This document shows, piece by piece, positions 21,022-32,737 of a stretch of DNA of 64,000 nt. The notes under the pieces are model-generated. The model was not told the DNA's origin. It was given only the letters and a program-made list of their open reading frames with translations, and made no database searches. The stretch's first letter is position 1; every line of letters starts with the position of its first letter. The translations under genes were made by a program, and so were the position numbers. The DNA comes from Cyclaneusma minus (taxonomy: Eukaryota; Ascomycota; Leotiomycetes; Marthamycetales; Marthamycetaceae). The stretch spans positions 1-64,000 of the forward strand of contig JAKZHN010000046.1 of assembly GCA_037179335.1 (NCBI GenBank). Direction: 5' to 3'.

Positions 21022-23190
21022 CTAGAAGCTTGCCGCCTCGCGTTGCCTGTCACCACCGGATCGGCCTCCGTAACCACCTCCGGATCGGCCTCCGTAGTCA
21101 CCACCTCGTCCGCCTCCGTAGTCACCACCTCGTCCACCACCGTAACCTCCTCCTCGTCCGCCACCGAAACCTCCACTACGTCCGCCAGACCTGTCTCCAA
21201 AGCCACCTCCTCTCCCGCCACCGAAACCTCCATCGCGTCCGCCAGACCTGTCTCCGAAGCCGCCACCGCGGCCTCCATCGCGTCCGCGTCCGGGGGGGAA
21301 GCCACCACCGAACTGACCAGCGAAGTCATCAGATCTCGGGCGGTTGTGGCCCACAAGCAAGCCAGGAGGATTACCCAGTCTCTGAGCTGTCTTGGGCGGA
21401 ACCTTAGGGGGCGTCTCCATACCCCATCCATATCGAGTCCACTGGTTGATAGCCTGCACAAGCGCCGCCTTGTTACCCGTCTCCTCTCTCTCATTGAACG
21501 CAGACATGTAGGCAGCCTCAAGAATTTCGGGATGAACCTGCTTGGTGCCAGCTCCCACTTCGGCCAGAATCTGGGCGGTAGATGCGGGCAACTGAGCAGT
21601 TTGAGTCATGTCGATTGAAGGAATCTGCAGGCTGCTGTCGGGGTAGATGGGAAGACCACGGAGCTTGCGTCGTGCAGAGGGCAATTCAAGGTCGTGGAAG
21701 AAGATCCAGCCCTCGCCGGATTTGTCACCACGTCCAGTGCGGCCAAGGCGATGGATATATTGGTCGCGAGTTGGTGGAATGCCAACCTGAATAACGTGAG
21801 TGACACCAGGGAAGTCCATTCCTCTAGCAGTCACATCAGTCGAGAACAGGATAGCCGAGATAGCCCGACGGAATCCCTCTGCTGCATGAGTTCGTGCTTG
21901 TTGGGTCATCTGTCCGTTGATCACAAAGATCCGTGTAGGTCCAAGAGGATGGCGGCCAAAGGTGCTTTCACCGGGTGTTCTGAGATTCTGGAAGATCTCT
22001 GCCGCCAGAATAGCATTGTTTGTGCTGCTGAAGAAGACCATTGCCTTGAATGGCTTTCCATCGGGAGATGAGGAACTGGCGGCGATTTCTCGCTTGCATA
22101 GTTCCAGCAAAGATGGCATGGTGTTCTCAAAGCCTTTCATCACCACTACCTTCTGGGGAACCTTCTCGTGTGTTGCAGGCTCATTGGGGTCAACAGTCTG
22201 CACAAACTGGAAGTCCGGCTTCAATGTACTGCGCACCAAGTGCATGACTTCTTTCGGGATGGTCGCCGAGAACAGAAGCGTCTGGCGATCCTTCTCTTGC
22301 CTACTCGGCAGAATCTTGATAATTTGCTCAATATCCTGTGAAAAGCCTTGGTCCAACAGTCTGTCGGCTTCGTCAAGGACCAAAGCGTCCAGCTCTGGGG
22401 CACGGATTCCGCTGTAAGGGTCGGTCAAAAGATCTTGTAGTCGACCAGGGGTCGCAACAAGAATATGGCATCCTTCGCGTTTCGTCTTCAACAGCATTGC
22501 TCTCTTGTTATTACCACCAGTCGCAACTTGGACTCTCATCGTAGTGTTGCTGACGAGTTTCGAGGCCTCGACAGCAATCTGTTCGGCCAGTTCACGCGTT
22601 GGTGCAATGATGATAGCTCGAATGTCGGATGCAGAGGCTCTGGGCTTGTATCGGCCTCCCTGACCGAGCTCAGGGTCCTGTCGGAGGATTCGTTCGACAA
22701 CGGGTACGAGGAAACCCAAGGTCTTACCAGTACCAGTCTTGGCTTGAGCGATGCTAGCAGATGTTAGCAGGAGATACACGTGGATGAAAGGCGTCAAGAC
22801 TTACACATCGGTACCCTTGAGAGTCTCGTTGATGGTCTTGGACTGCACAGGGGTCATGTTCTCGTAGCCGAACCCCCGGGTGATCTGGTTGACGATGACG
22901 GGGCTGACCAGGTTTCTGTCTGCCAGTTCCTGGAACTTGGTGACTATCGGACCCTCAGAGAGAGTGCCTGCTTCGCGTTCCTCGCGTTCACCCGCGAAAT
23001 CGACATTTGTATTATATCTTTCGAAGTTGGCAAAAGACTGGTGGAGACACCGTATGGCCGGCGCATTGATCTGTAAACGCGAAACCGTGGTGGACCTCAG
23101 AACGAGCGGACGGATGGTGGAGGAGGCGAATTGGGTTGATCGCAAGACATTGCGTATCGAGGCCGGGCCTCTTCTGCAGAAAGCCTGCAT
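21022..23190 (-). CDS. MSS116: Mitochondrial DEAD-box RNA helicase, Mss116-like, with an RGG tail
   Basis: ATP-dependent RNA helicase acting in mitochondrial intron splicing and RNA turnover. Exons 23190-22805 and 22753-21022 give 705 aa; the intron is 51 nt and splits the codon before IAQAKTGTGKT. A presequence rich in Arg, Ser and Thr covers about the first 50 residues. Motifs: Q-motif region (GFGYENMTPVQ), motif I AKTGTGKT, Ia PTRELAEQ, Ib TPGRL, II DEAD (about residue 256), III SAT, and VI HRLGRTGR (about 465). The last 90 or so residues are a long Gly/Arg tail of RGG, GGFGDRSGG and GGYGG repeats, suited to RNA binding. The coding DNA of the tail is a degenerate repeat in its own right. 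Confidence 0.93.
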
Positions 23191-23454
23191 TTTGTCGAGA
23201 ATACCTCCTGTTCCTGCTGCTCAGAACGGAATCAAATCGCTGAGAACGGCGACGGAGAAGGTTTCGACGAGAAAGTGAGAACGGGAATGGAGGATGCTGA
23301 AAACTCGATGAGGCGGAATGGCCGTGAGAAAAAACTCGATGTATCGGCGTGCGCTAAGATAAGATCTAGCGGTGCCAAGCGGTCCGTGCTCTGAGCTGCT
23401 TCGCGAGCCTCCAGTCGCTCGCGAACTGAGAAACTCAGGCACACTTCAATTCAG
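23191..23454. other. Upstream region of MSS116
   Basis: No other gene seen between the MSS116 start and repeat block C. Confidence 0.3.
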
Positions 23455-23610
23455 AAGCCAAGTAATCAGAACAAATCAAATGATCGAGGGAAATCCCAGT
23501 GGTTGAGAGAGCTTCAATCAATCGGAGAAAGTGGAAGTAATTAGGAGGAATCCAAGTTTAGGTATTAGAAGGAATCCAAATGATTGGGAGAAATCCAAGT
23601 GATTGAGACT
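23455..23610. repeat. Degenerate 19-bp tandem repeat, block C
   Basis: About eight units of 18-24 bp. Examples are ccaagtaatcagaacaaat, ggaagtaattaggaggaat, ccaaatgattgggagaaat and ccaagtgattgagact. It ends 12 bp from the stop codon of the esterase on the minus strand, so it sits in that gene's 3' region. Confidence 0.72.
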
Positions 23611-23621
23611 CAGCCGTGCTA

Positions 23622-24877
23622 TTACCCGTTACTCTGCTCCTTCTGCCTATCCCATGCTGCTCTGGTGAACGTCACTGTATCTTCAAAGATGCTTTTCCTG
23701 GTCCTCTTCTCCTCCACGCCCAGCCAGCTCTCCGGCATTTGGGTCCAGCCATGTTTCATACCCGGGAACCTCACTACCTTCAAATCACCTTCTCTCCCCC
23801 CTGTACTCGCTTTCTTCACCCAAATATCGCTCTGCTCGGCAAGCGAGTCTATCTCGGGCAGGACTAGTAACATTCGGGCTTTCGAATGCAAGCCATTCAG
23901 GTCGGCAAGACCCGGAGACGCTCTTGGGTGGGCAGCTTGCTCTCGCGGGAGGTACGTCGGTTGCAGAACATCATTCGTTTGCGACCACCAGCTCTTCGAC
24001 ACTGGCGCCGCCGGCGGGGCAGTTCGTTCCGAAGGCAGCATGGTCGCGTCTAGAGACGGGTAGTATAACAAGAGTGGGATGTCGAATTTGTAGTCTTTGG
24101 GGAATACGCTCGGCCAGGGTGCACCTTCTTGCTGCCCTGTAACCGAGAGAGCCAAGTTGAGCGCAATGTTGCCGCCGCTACTGAAACCCGAGACGGCTAT
24201 ACGGCTTTTGTCGAGACCGGCCACCATATCTTCGCAGTGCTCGTTTGATCGACCAGCCTTCCTAGCTGCCTCTCTCGCATTCGATGTCACCTTTTGCGAG
24301 ATGGCTTCGCGTAGCTCCTTGTAAGCCGGCGCAGACTCGACCAAGATGGCGCGGAGAATGTCTTCTGCGTCTTCAATGGCGGCTGGAAACTTGTCGACTG
24401 GTCCCATTCGGTAGTCCACACTGATTGCTACGCATTCGAGTTCTTTTGCCATCATTCCACAGAATGGGGCCTGCTCGAGGCATGACCCCAGGAAAAACCC
24501 TAGAAACATTCAATTGATCAGCCAAATCTAAGCATGATCGAAGCTCTTGACTAGATTATTGTTGGAATCACAAATACCTCCTCCATGGAAGTCGAGCAGG
24601 ACAGGCAGCTCCTTAACTCTTGTGGCGTCCAGACTAGGAGGGACAAAGATGTAGACTGGGATCTTGTATTGACCGCGAGACGGGAGGTTTGCCACAGTGT
24701 ATCGCACGTCAGGTGCAGTCAACATCAAGACATGGTGCGGTACGAGCCGTGGAAGGCGGACTGTGGTTCGCAGATGTCAGTGTTCTGGTTCACTCCAACC
24801 GTCTTCTATGAGGTTGAGGTACCGAGAGCTGTGCGCCAGGTGACGTCCCATGGCTCGGAGAAAGGGTTGAAAGGCAT
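23622..24877 (-). CDS. Alpha/beta-hydrolase fold-3 esterase (hormone-sensitive-lipase group)
   Basis: Carboxylesterase or lipase-like hydrolase, cytosolic as far as can be seen (no signal peptide). Exons 24877-24823, 24760-24578 and 24499-23622 give 371 aa; introns are 62 and 78 nt. The start MPFNPFSEPWDVTWRTAL was chosen because it restores an open frame into exon 2, which otherwise begins at an internal ATG. The oxyanion signature HGGG is at residues 77-80, split by intron 2. The nucleophile motif GFSSGG follows near 185, the acid may be in LPEIDS, and the histidine is in MKHGW near 330. The triad appears complete. Members of this group act in detoxification and secondary metabolism; the substrate here is unknown. 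Confidence 0.85.
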
Positions 24878-25438
24878 GGGAAGCAGCCACGCTGTAATGT
24901 GCTCCGAATCTTAGGATTGAGATGAATTGTTCTTAGGTATCAACGCATGAACATCGATCTCTCAGTTTTGGAGGTCTCAAGTCGTTGGTGTCGGCCGACA
25001 TGATGTGGCGTAAATTTGTAATCGAGGAGTTTCGTAGCCTGCGCCACTCTCTTTAACCCCTTTCCACGCTGCTCCTTGAACACTCGTTTCTTGAAAAGAG
25101 GTTGAAGCGAGTGGCGCACACAGTTTATGACAATGGAGTCCTGAATAGCGACGCTTTCGAAATGACTGCTAAGTGGTCCGTGCTGTCTCGTATTGGAGCA
25201 TTTTCGCGACTCCGCAAGCCCTCCCATCTCTTCTTTCAACAGAACATTCGGAGTCTTAGATGAACGTCCCTTCAACTTCCCTCTCGCCAGATCGGTCTTC
25301 GAAGAAAACTGCCACTCTTTCCCTTGGAGCCCGTGGCGGATGGTAGGCATTTATACAAAGTAGGTCGGATCTCTTGCCAGTTGTCTTCAAAAAGATCGAA
25401 GCAAACAGTCTCGTGGTGTCACTTCTTGCGTTACACTT
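24878..25438. other. Intergenic
   Basis: A 136-codon frame on the minus strand (24940-25350) has no recognisable domain and poor coding character; not accepted as a gene. Confidence 0.35.
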
Positions 25439-25515
25439 CCCAATTATTTGAACTATTTCTGAACACTTATAATATTCTGAGTTATTGAAGGTATTGTTGA
25501 ATGTTTGGGAATATC
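25439..25515. repeat. Degenerate 19-bp tandem repeat, block D
   Basis: Four consecutive units of exactly 19 bp: cccaattatttgaactatt, tctgaacacttataatatt, ctgagttattgaaggtatt and gttgaatgtttgggaatat. It lies about 100 bp downstream of the stop of the next minus-strand gene. Confidence 0.75.
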
Positions 25516-25619
25516 CCTACTTCTTCAAGGGCCTATGGCGAGGGCACAAGAATTGTCACTTGGTGACAAAGTCACAAAACCACCGCCAGAAGTCTGGGCG
25601 GAAGCCTGGTGCTCAGAAG

Positions 25620-26318
25620 TCAAGCTGGACGTTCGGGCCATGCTGCCGTATCTCCCCTCACGTTGGAGAATGACCAATCCACGGGCTGCTGATGATCCGG
25701 AACCCTGAACTCGCGGCTATCGGACCAGGCCTTTTCCGCCTCCCAATCGTTATATTCCCTCAATCTAGTGTTGAGCATAGAAATTAGCGTCTTGTGATGT
25801 TCTGGACGCTCGTGGTCTTCGAACCAGACCTCTTCCTTTTCGCCATCAGAAGCGTCATCTGCGGCCGGTGCCTCCGTCTCTCCTTCCTTCTCCAGACGCT
25901 TCTTCTCCTTCTTCTCCTGCTTCAGCGCCTCGAGATTGCTCCTCACACGCTCTTTAATTAGATCCAGACGCTTCGTATGCTGGCCAGGATAGTTCATGCG
26001 AGCGACGCCAATATCTTTGAGAGCATCGCGGAGGTAATATTCTGGGGCCTTGTCTGGGTTGTCGAGAGGGAGACAGGATCCTAGGAGAGCAGCCACGATT
26101 GTACGCTGGAGGAGTCCGAGTCTACGGCCCTTGCGGAGATCGAGGAGAGTTTCTATGCCTCGGGCATTCGGAGGATCGCATTTGAGGAGGTGAAGGGCCT
26201 GGGGGAAGTTAACTTGGACTCCTCTCAATCACTTGGGTTATTCCCATCGCTTTTGCGTGCGCAGTAGGTGTCTTACCTCGTCCCATTGGGCTCGCAAATC
26301 AGCGGGGATTTTGTACAT
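25620..26318 (-). CDS. Unrecognised protein, 206 aa, charged middle region
   Basis: Exons 26318-26277 (MYKIPADLRAQWDE) and 26198-25620; the intron is 78 nt in phase 0. The first two thirds look like a compact helical domain (HLLKCDPPNARGIETLLDLR, then LLQRTIVAALLGSCLPL). Next come a charged coiled segment (KQEKKEKKRLEKE) and an acidic linker. A conserved-looking end follows with EYNDWEAEKAWSDSREF. I believe it is a true gene because the short first exon gives a normal start and codon use is regular. I know no function. The last 17 residues after DHQQPVDW may be less conserved, as the stop lies near repeat block D. Confidence 0.65.
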
Positions 26319-26944
26319 GGCTTATGGCAAAGAAGGAGACTGTAAAAATGACAATTGCAATATTTGAAGTGTATGAAGTTGAGGTATTCTCGCTGGGTGA
26401 ACTCTAAGAGTACCTACTAGTAGCGGGAAAGTACCGGATGTTGTCAGGTACACTCAAAGTGGCAAGTGCAGACCAGACAGTGGCATGAGACTGCCAGAAT
26501 TAAAGCCAAAACATTAATGGAGCGCAAATGCATTTGCTTTTACTTATAGGTACACAAGACAAGAGGCTAATAGCACGGCTGCTGAGCGTGGAGTAAAGCC
26601 ATCCCTTTCTTCCTGCTATGCCCCCGAATTCCAAATCAACTTAAAGATAAACTCGCAGTGGACTGTGGAGTAGTGCCTCATCGAAGAATAACTTTGCTGA
26701 TTGTAATATAACCCCTTACTAGTCTACTACCTAGAGGCTAGCCAGCATCCCCCCAGGCCTTCGCCCTTTCAAAATCCAACGCTAAATATCAACGCCCCAA
26801 AACGTGACAGGGCCCTCGAGCCACAAACATCAACGAAGATTCAGCGCTCGCGAGTCGTAAATCTCCAGAAGAACCTTTCGCCATGCACCATCCCCGCGAA
26901 TCAGTAACACGCTTCGCCCAGTCATTTCCTCTCCTATCACAACT
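26319..26944. other. Intergenic
   Basis: Promoter side of the 206-aa gene and downstream side of the next. No gene seen. Confidence 0.35.
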
Positions 26945-27148
26945 TTAAGATCCGTTGGAAGATCCGTGCGGCCGGAACTCTTGCCATATAAGCAACGCTC
27001 CACCGGGCACTGGAATGGGCGGAATGGGGTTGCCCCAGGAATAGATACCGGGTGCTGGGAGGGTATGTTCCCTGGTGGGGTCGGCGGGTGGTGGTGGGGC
27101 GGGGACGAACTGCCAACGCCAACGCCATTCGCCTTGTGCGTCTGGCAT
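26945..27148 (-). CDS. Small proline- and tryptophan-rich protein, 67 aa
   Basis: Starts MPDAQGEWRWRWQFVP and continues with APPPPADPTREHTLPAPGI, then YSWGNPIPPIPVPGG. No signal peptide or membrane helix. Support comes from context: a TATA box (tatataac on the minus strand, about 27289-27296), followed by a long pyrimidine-rich leader and an A-rich stretch (cttcccaaaaATG) right before the start, the usual layout of an expressed fungal gene. No family recognised. Confidence 0.45.
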   Translation of the reverse strand: MPDAQGEWRWRWQFVPAPPPPADPTREHTLPAPGIYSWGNPIPPIPVPGGALLIWQEFRPHGSSNGS

Positions 27149-27287
27149 TTTTGGGAAGATTCTGGGTTCTTGGGTTTTGTGGTTGGTTAGTGGTTGGTGC
27201 GACAATTTTGGAGGGCGAGAAGGGTTGGAGGTTTGGATGGTGGAGGGGGGTGAGAAGAAAGGAGGAAGAGGAAGGGGGTTGTAGAGC

Positions 27288-27297
27288 TGTTATATAC
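27288..27297 (-). promoter_or_regulatory. TATA box upstream of the 67-aa gene
   Basis: Reads tgtatataac on the minus strand, about 140 nt before the start codon, and is followed by a CT-rich initiator-like region. Confidence 0.4.
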
Positions 27298-28334
27298 ACA
27301 CAAGTGGCGGCTAGGCATCCGGTATGAAGTGGTGCTTGCTCACTTGTGTGACAATGTTGCGTTGGGATCAAGGCTGCGTGGGTGTTAATCAAGTTTGGTT
27401 GGCCTTGAATCAGGGTTCAGGGAAACAGCATCCAAGACAAATTCAGGGCCGAGCAGTTCCACGACGCTTGACATCTCCATATTCACAGCTACTACTAGTA
27501 CTCGAAATGATCGCTATTATGTACCTGCCTATGGATATCCAGGACTCCAGTTGTTCGAAGCCGAATCGAAGAGTTTGCTCGTTCGATCATTGCGCCTATC
27601 CATCCCCCTATGCAGCCTAATACCCTTTCTCTGAACTATGCTCCCCATACCATGCATAACATAAACAAGACTGAATAATCCTGCATCATCCGCTCCACAG
27701 TAAATGCTAGGTGAGTGTGAGAAGAAATGCTTTGGGAGGACTCCAAACTCCTCAGGCGACCATTTCTCTGTCGCTTCCCAACAAACCCCCCATCCCCAAA
27801 CCCAACTGTCAATGGCTCAAAACATTTCACCGACAACATGGGTATTTCCACGAATCGACAGAACATCTTATCCGACAGAACTGATCGGCCAATCAGATTC
27901 CAGCTCTTTCTTTTGTTGCACATCGACTGATCCTCCCCCTCCTCCCCCTTGGACTACCTTTGTCCAGTATATTGGTTTTCGGCACCACTCCTTCAAATCT
28001 GAACCAGTTTCAACGATTCTGGATGTTTTGGGCACCCATTTGTCTCGGCTTTCTTGTGGTATGAAAATCATGGCCTGTGGTCTGTCCGAGGCCTTGAAGT
28101 ATCCGCCCCTGAACTCGATCCTCCATGTGCAATGTCGGAACGCGACACCGCGAGACTATATTCAGAGACTGCCTTCTCCGCGAGCCTCTCATCGTGCCAA
28201 TCGTGTCTGCTAGTGCGTCTGCTAGAACGATGCCGCTTGTGATTATGATCGCGCTGTTGTTGGGCCTGTCACACAGTTAGTAAACTACTTCAGCATGACT
28301 CCAGACTCGGAACAAGTCCACTCCAGCCCCAACC
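27298..28334. other. Intergenic, no supported gene
   Basis: A plus-strand frame at 27704-28213 (169 codons) lacks any recognisable domain and I do not accept it. No repeats of the 19-bp type here. Confidence 0.35.
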
Positions 28335-31081
28335 TCATGAACTCACCTTCCTCGCCTGCCTTCTAATATATCGGTTCAAACTCTCATACAACCTATCCAG
28401 CACCCACTGACTCTCCCCAACATCCGCCAACATCGGACTATCCTCCCCAATCCAATCCCACTCCACCAAGCCCTCCTCCTCCTCTTCCCTTTCCACCTCC
28501 TCTCTCCCCTTAGCACTAAACCGAATCAACCTCGTAAACTCCACCCACTCCTCATAACTATACTGTTTCGGTGGGTGCTTCCCGATATCCTGCGCCACCC
28601 TCTTAATAGCCACGGCCAAGTGTCTAGCCAACTGATGTTCCTCCTCCTCCTCCTGATCCGCCAATCGCTCCAGCGTCATCGGATTGCTCTCAGTCCCCAA
28701 CGTATCCTCAACCTCTTGTTCCTCCGCCACATCATCCGGATCCGCAACCTGAAACCCCCTCTCCACACGCTTGCGTTCTTTCCTCTCCGTCCCCCACCTC
28801 ACAATCCAATCCCGCAACCTCGGATTCTTCTCCAGGAAATCCCTCCAGACCCCCTGTTTCGGCAACACCGTCCAGTCACCCACCCACCACGTCCCCCTCT
28901 CAATAGCACTCACCACCGTATCGCTCAAATCGCTCACCAGAATCGTCATAGTCGGCACCGCCACCAAACTCCAAATGACAAAGAACGCCTTTCCCGCATT
29001 ACTCCTTGGCGAGAAGTCTCCATATCCTATCGTTAAGAGACAAACGTAGCAAAAGTACAGCGCTTCGAAATAGGAAAGATTTTGCAAGCGGGCTTCGGCG
29101 TACATGAAAACCAAGGCGCCGATGCACCAGAGCGTGCTGAAAGCGAGAATGCTGAGGGAGAGGGAGTACCATTTTTTGAAACGCCGTGTGTTGTGCTGAA
29201 TGCGGCGCATGGCTTCGAAACGGTCCTTTTCTTCTTTCAAAAGAAGAAGACGTTTACGCCGCACAGCGAGGACTTTGATTTCTTTCTCGAGACGGTGTTT
29301 CTCTCGCTCCTCGTGGCGACTTCTAGGACGCTGGTTTTCCAGTGCTGAGGCTCCGCTGGCTTCTTTAGCAGGTCCGTGGAAAGTAACCTTCTGCCCATCG
29401 ACAGAGATATGGCCATGGCCATTTAGCTCATATCTTCCCTTCACATCACCATTCTGATTCAGCATCCCATTGCCGATTTCCGGAGCACTCGGTCTCCTTG
29501 GCGGCAGACCCAGCCTAGCTCTCAGCTCCTGCTCATCCGTGACACTCCTCCCATACGTCTTCTCCCTCTGTCTCATCTCATGTTTCTTAATGATATTGGT
29601 CTGATTCAGCGTCTTCGCAAACTTCGCAATACTCTGAATCATCAATCCCAAAAAGATAATGCCACCCACCGAATAAGGAAACACCAGTCCCCTAGCCACG
29701 TCATTGTCAGCCACAAAATCTCCAAATCCCACGGTTAAGACGGTGACTTCGCAGAAATAAAGCGCGTCTGGGAAGCTCCAGTTGCAGATGTTAGCGAAGA
29801 CCGCAGCGCCGCCGGCGAGCCAGATGAAGAAGAGCATGGTTTGCAGGATCAAAGTGCGTTGGGAATCGTCGAGTTCGAATTGTTGTGGGTAGTGGCCAAG
29901 GATGTAGCCGAGCATGTTGAGCATGAGAAGCATGGATCCGACGAGGTAGAGCACGCAGGCTTGAATGGCGTACCAGAAGCCTTGGCTGTAGGTTTGACCG
30001 GGACGGATGGGGGGTGCGTATCGGTGGAGGGCGGCGATGGCTCCGATTAGCTGTGGTGATATTAGTATGGTATGGAGAGAAGGGAGGGAGGAAGGTTGAA
30101 TACCATGCCGGTTGCAAAATACCAGAAAATTATCGTCATTGGTAGGGCGATGATATATCGAACTCGTCTGGTGAAGTTGAGGAGGAGGTAGAAGTTTCCT
30201 ATGAAACCACATACTAGTGATGCGGCGTTGATGGCGATCTCCCTGCAACAAGTTAATACATGATGTTGCTCTCAGCGTAGAGCAAGGAATTAACTTTGCA
30301 TAAACAAGGGGTAAAAGGGGCTAGAGACGAGCAATGATCCACTAGCAATGACAGGGCTAGGCTTCAAAACGTTTGACGAACTCGAGCAGGAGCCCAGGAG
30401 CCCAAGCGGAATATGGAAACAAGCAGCAATACTCAGGGGGTCTCTTTGACTTCAAAGACCACATCAGCACAGAAAGAAAGATTCAAACCCACCATTTCGG
30501 ATCCGCATATCCAACCCCGGCATCATCGGTCCCATTAGGCAACTGCCCGTTGTCGGGCAAGGTTTGTCTCCATTCGGTAACAATAGCAGCAATGGAAAAG
30601 ACATTAGCCATTGGCCCAATGGTGGCCGCTATCAGTGGAACGGCTGGCTTGCAATGTCAGCTATGTCTCTGCAATCCTACATCCATCATCCATAATCCGC
30701 CGTGCCATCCCATGGCGATTCTCCACACGAAAGTACAACATTTTACAAGGAAACATGTGACATCAGGTATAATAACGCAAAGAAAAGAATGTAAAGCATA
30801 CAACAAGAGAAGCGAACAGGGACAGAGAAAGAGGAAGCACAGCACATACCAGTCCCAGCAAACCACCAATCCTGCGGCAGATTATCTGTCTTCCCTCTCA
30901 ACCTCAGCCTTCCAACAGTCCTTACAGTACTCGCATCCGTCTTTTGCTTGCGCAATTCATCTTTTCCCTCATTGTTGCTATCATCGACATCCGTTGCCGA
31001 AGTCATCGTATTCCTCCTCTCAGCAGCTTGATCCACCTCACTTCCTGTATTGCTCGAGGCCCCTTCCATGCGTGCAGCCAT
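28335..31081 (-). CDS. TOK1: Outward-rectifying potassium channel, TOK1 type (two pore domains, 8 TM)
   Basis: Plasma-membrane K+ channel that sets membrane potential. Exons 31081-30850, 30643-30493, 30242-30104 and 30050-28335 give 745 aa; introns are 206, 250 and 53 nt. The hydrophilic N-terminus is followed by membrane helices beginning at VPLIAATIGPMANVFSIAAI. The exon 3 reading frame, with FIGNFYLLLNF and IIALPMTIIFWYFATGM, is the one that gives helices; the other open frame does not. The two selectivity filters are TVGFGD and TIGYGD. The long cytosolic linker between pores carries KHRLEKEIKVLAVRRKRLLLL. The C-terminal tail is acidic (EEEEEHQ, REEEEEGL). Eight helices in a 6+2 arrangement fit the fungal TOK family. 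Confidence 0.94.
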
Positions 31082-32737
31082 TCGTTCATCCAGTCAGACT
31101 CAGTTGGTAGTTCGCGAGTTCCAATGATCCAGTCAATTCAATTTCCAACGAGCTCGTTAGCGTAGCAAGCTGGTCATGGAACACGAGCAGTCAGATTATC
31201 GAGGAGCCAGCATCGTGGATGCAGTCACGCAGACCGGTCTGGTGCCAGTTTCCAGGGATGTAAACGAGGAAGGAAGAAAGCCAACAGTAACACAGCGCAA
31301 TGAAGACGAAGCTCGAACAGCAGGACAGGAATCCAGAACTTCAACTGAGAATTCCGAGTCTTCGACGAGGTTCTGAGCGAGCGATGAGGATGGAAAAGCA
31401 TGGCAACCGCCAACCGATCACCAGAAACTGACTTCCAGGCCTTTCCCGTCTGGCCCGTGATTGACGGCGCCAGCGCGTTTGTGGTGGAAAGTTTAAAGTT
31501 GATGTCAGGAATGTCAAAAGTCGGGGCAAGGACCAAGGTTGATGCCAGCTGCCAGCCGCCCACAACAGACAGAAGAAAGAAGCCGCTCCTACAAGCTGAT
31601 GTCAAAATTGGTTGTACAGCTCGTACATCGACCGTCTGCACGTTGTCTTCTCAGCTTTGCGGCTGAGCTTTGTTCTTTGAGTCCATGGAGGTCCAGATGC
31701 CTGGAGACAAGTTTCACAGCAATCAGCCGCTGACGCAACTCCATCCATCAGGCCCAGCACTCCACATTCTGGAATGTCGTTCGCCGTTCTGGCGCCGTAG
31801 AATCTTTCGCATCTTGAGCTTCAAGGCACGGAAGCCGAAGAAAAGTGTTCCGAGACGCGCTCTCACAGTCCGGACTCCGAGGATCGGCACATAAGGAAAG
31901 TATGACTAAGGCCATGGGGAACAAAATTTCATGGCATTTTGACTATCTTTATCTCGAAGAGGGGGGGCTAGGGGGCTGGCTTATCAAACTCTCTTATCTG
32001 CAGGTGTAATCAATCTTATCGTGCATCTGACCATTCGATTTTCCCCCGTGCTGTCGATGACACGATGGCGATGGCTGTCTATGTTGTCTTTGACCTTTGT
32101 TCATGTTTTCCGAGATCTCGCTGAAATCGCCTGGCCTGTTCCTCGGTCACTGCAGGGGACTTGAAGCCGCCCTGGACATTTTATAGCAATTTCAGAATTA
32201 GAGATCACATAGTATATACGCGTATCAACATCACCGAACTTTTATAATGATCCATTGCGACTGTTTCAGCTGATCTCTTCATACGCTGCAAATGCCCATT
32301 CCAGAAGTAGAGGTACTTAGTTCCCCGTCAAACCATAATCCCCCCCTACTCCTAGCACTCCGGAATCCATTCCATTGATTTCGTTGCCACCCGCAAAGCA
32401 GCAGAGACGCTTCGCAAAGGAGAAAGGGAACATGAGAGTGCTGCCTCGCTAGCAGTCCGTTCCCCACGAACATCGGATTTTCTGATTATTAAGGTAGTTG
32501 GAGCGCTGGACTGATGAGGGCTTGCTTTTGTGAACACTAGGAAACGCGGGGAGATATTCTTGCATGATGACTTTTTTGTTGGTACAGAGGGAGATGGATG
32601 TGCGAGGTGTCTGGCCGGTGCGAACGACGACGAGAAAGGAGACTGGACCGCTGAGAAGCATCGTAACGTCGCCCAGGGCCTCCAAAACCGTGGAGCCTGG
32701 AGGCCACAACTACTCAACCACGGATGAGAATTGCTCC
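31082..32737. other. Intergenic, no supported gene
   Basis: About 1.65 kb between the TOK1 start and the areB stop. Open frames are short and without domains. It must hold the TOK1 promoter and the areB 3' region. Confidence 0.35.

Noticed and set aside
21030..21618. Ser/Thr-rich and Arg/His-rich plus-strand frames
   Set aside because: Antisense to the repetitive RGG tail of the helicase, which keeps all frames open.
24940..25350. 136-codon frame on the minus strand
   Set aside because: No domain, irregular composition and no gene-like splice or promoter context.
27704..28213. 169-codon frame on the plus strand
   Set aside because: No recognisable domain or signal, and composition unlike neighbouring exons.
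28400..28560. Pyrimidine-rich tract suggesting a simple repeat
   Set aside because: It is the coding strand complement of the acidic C-terminal tail of the TOK1 channel.
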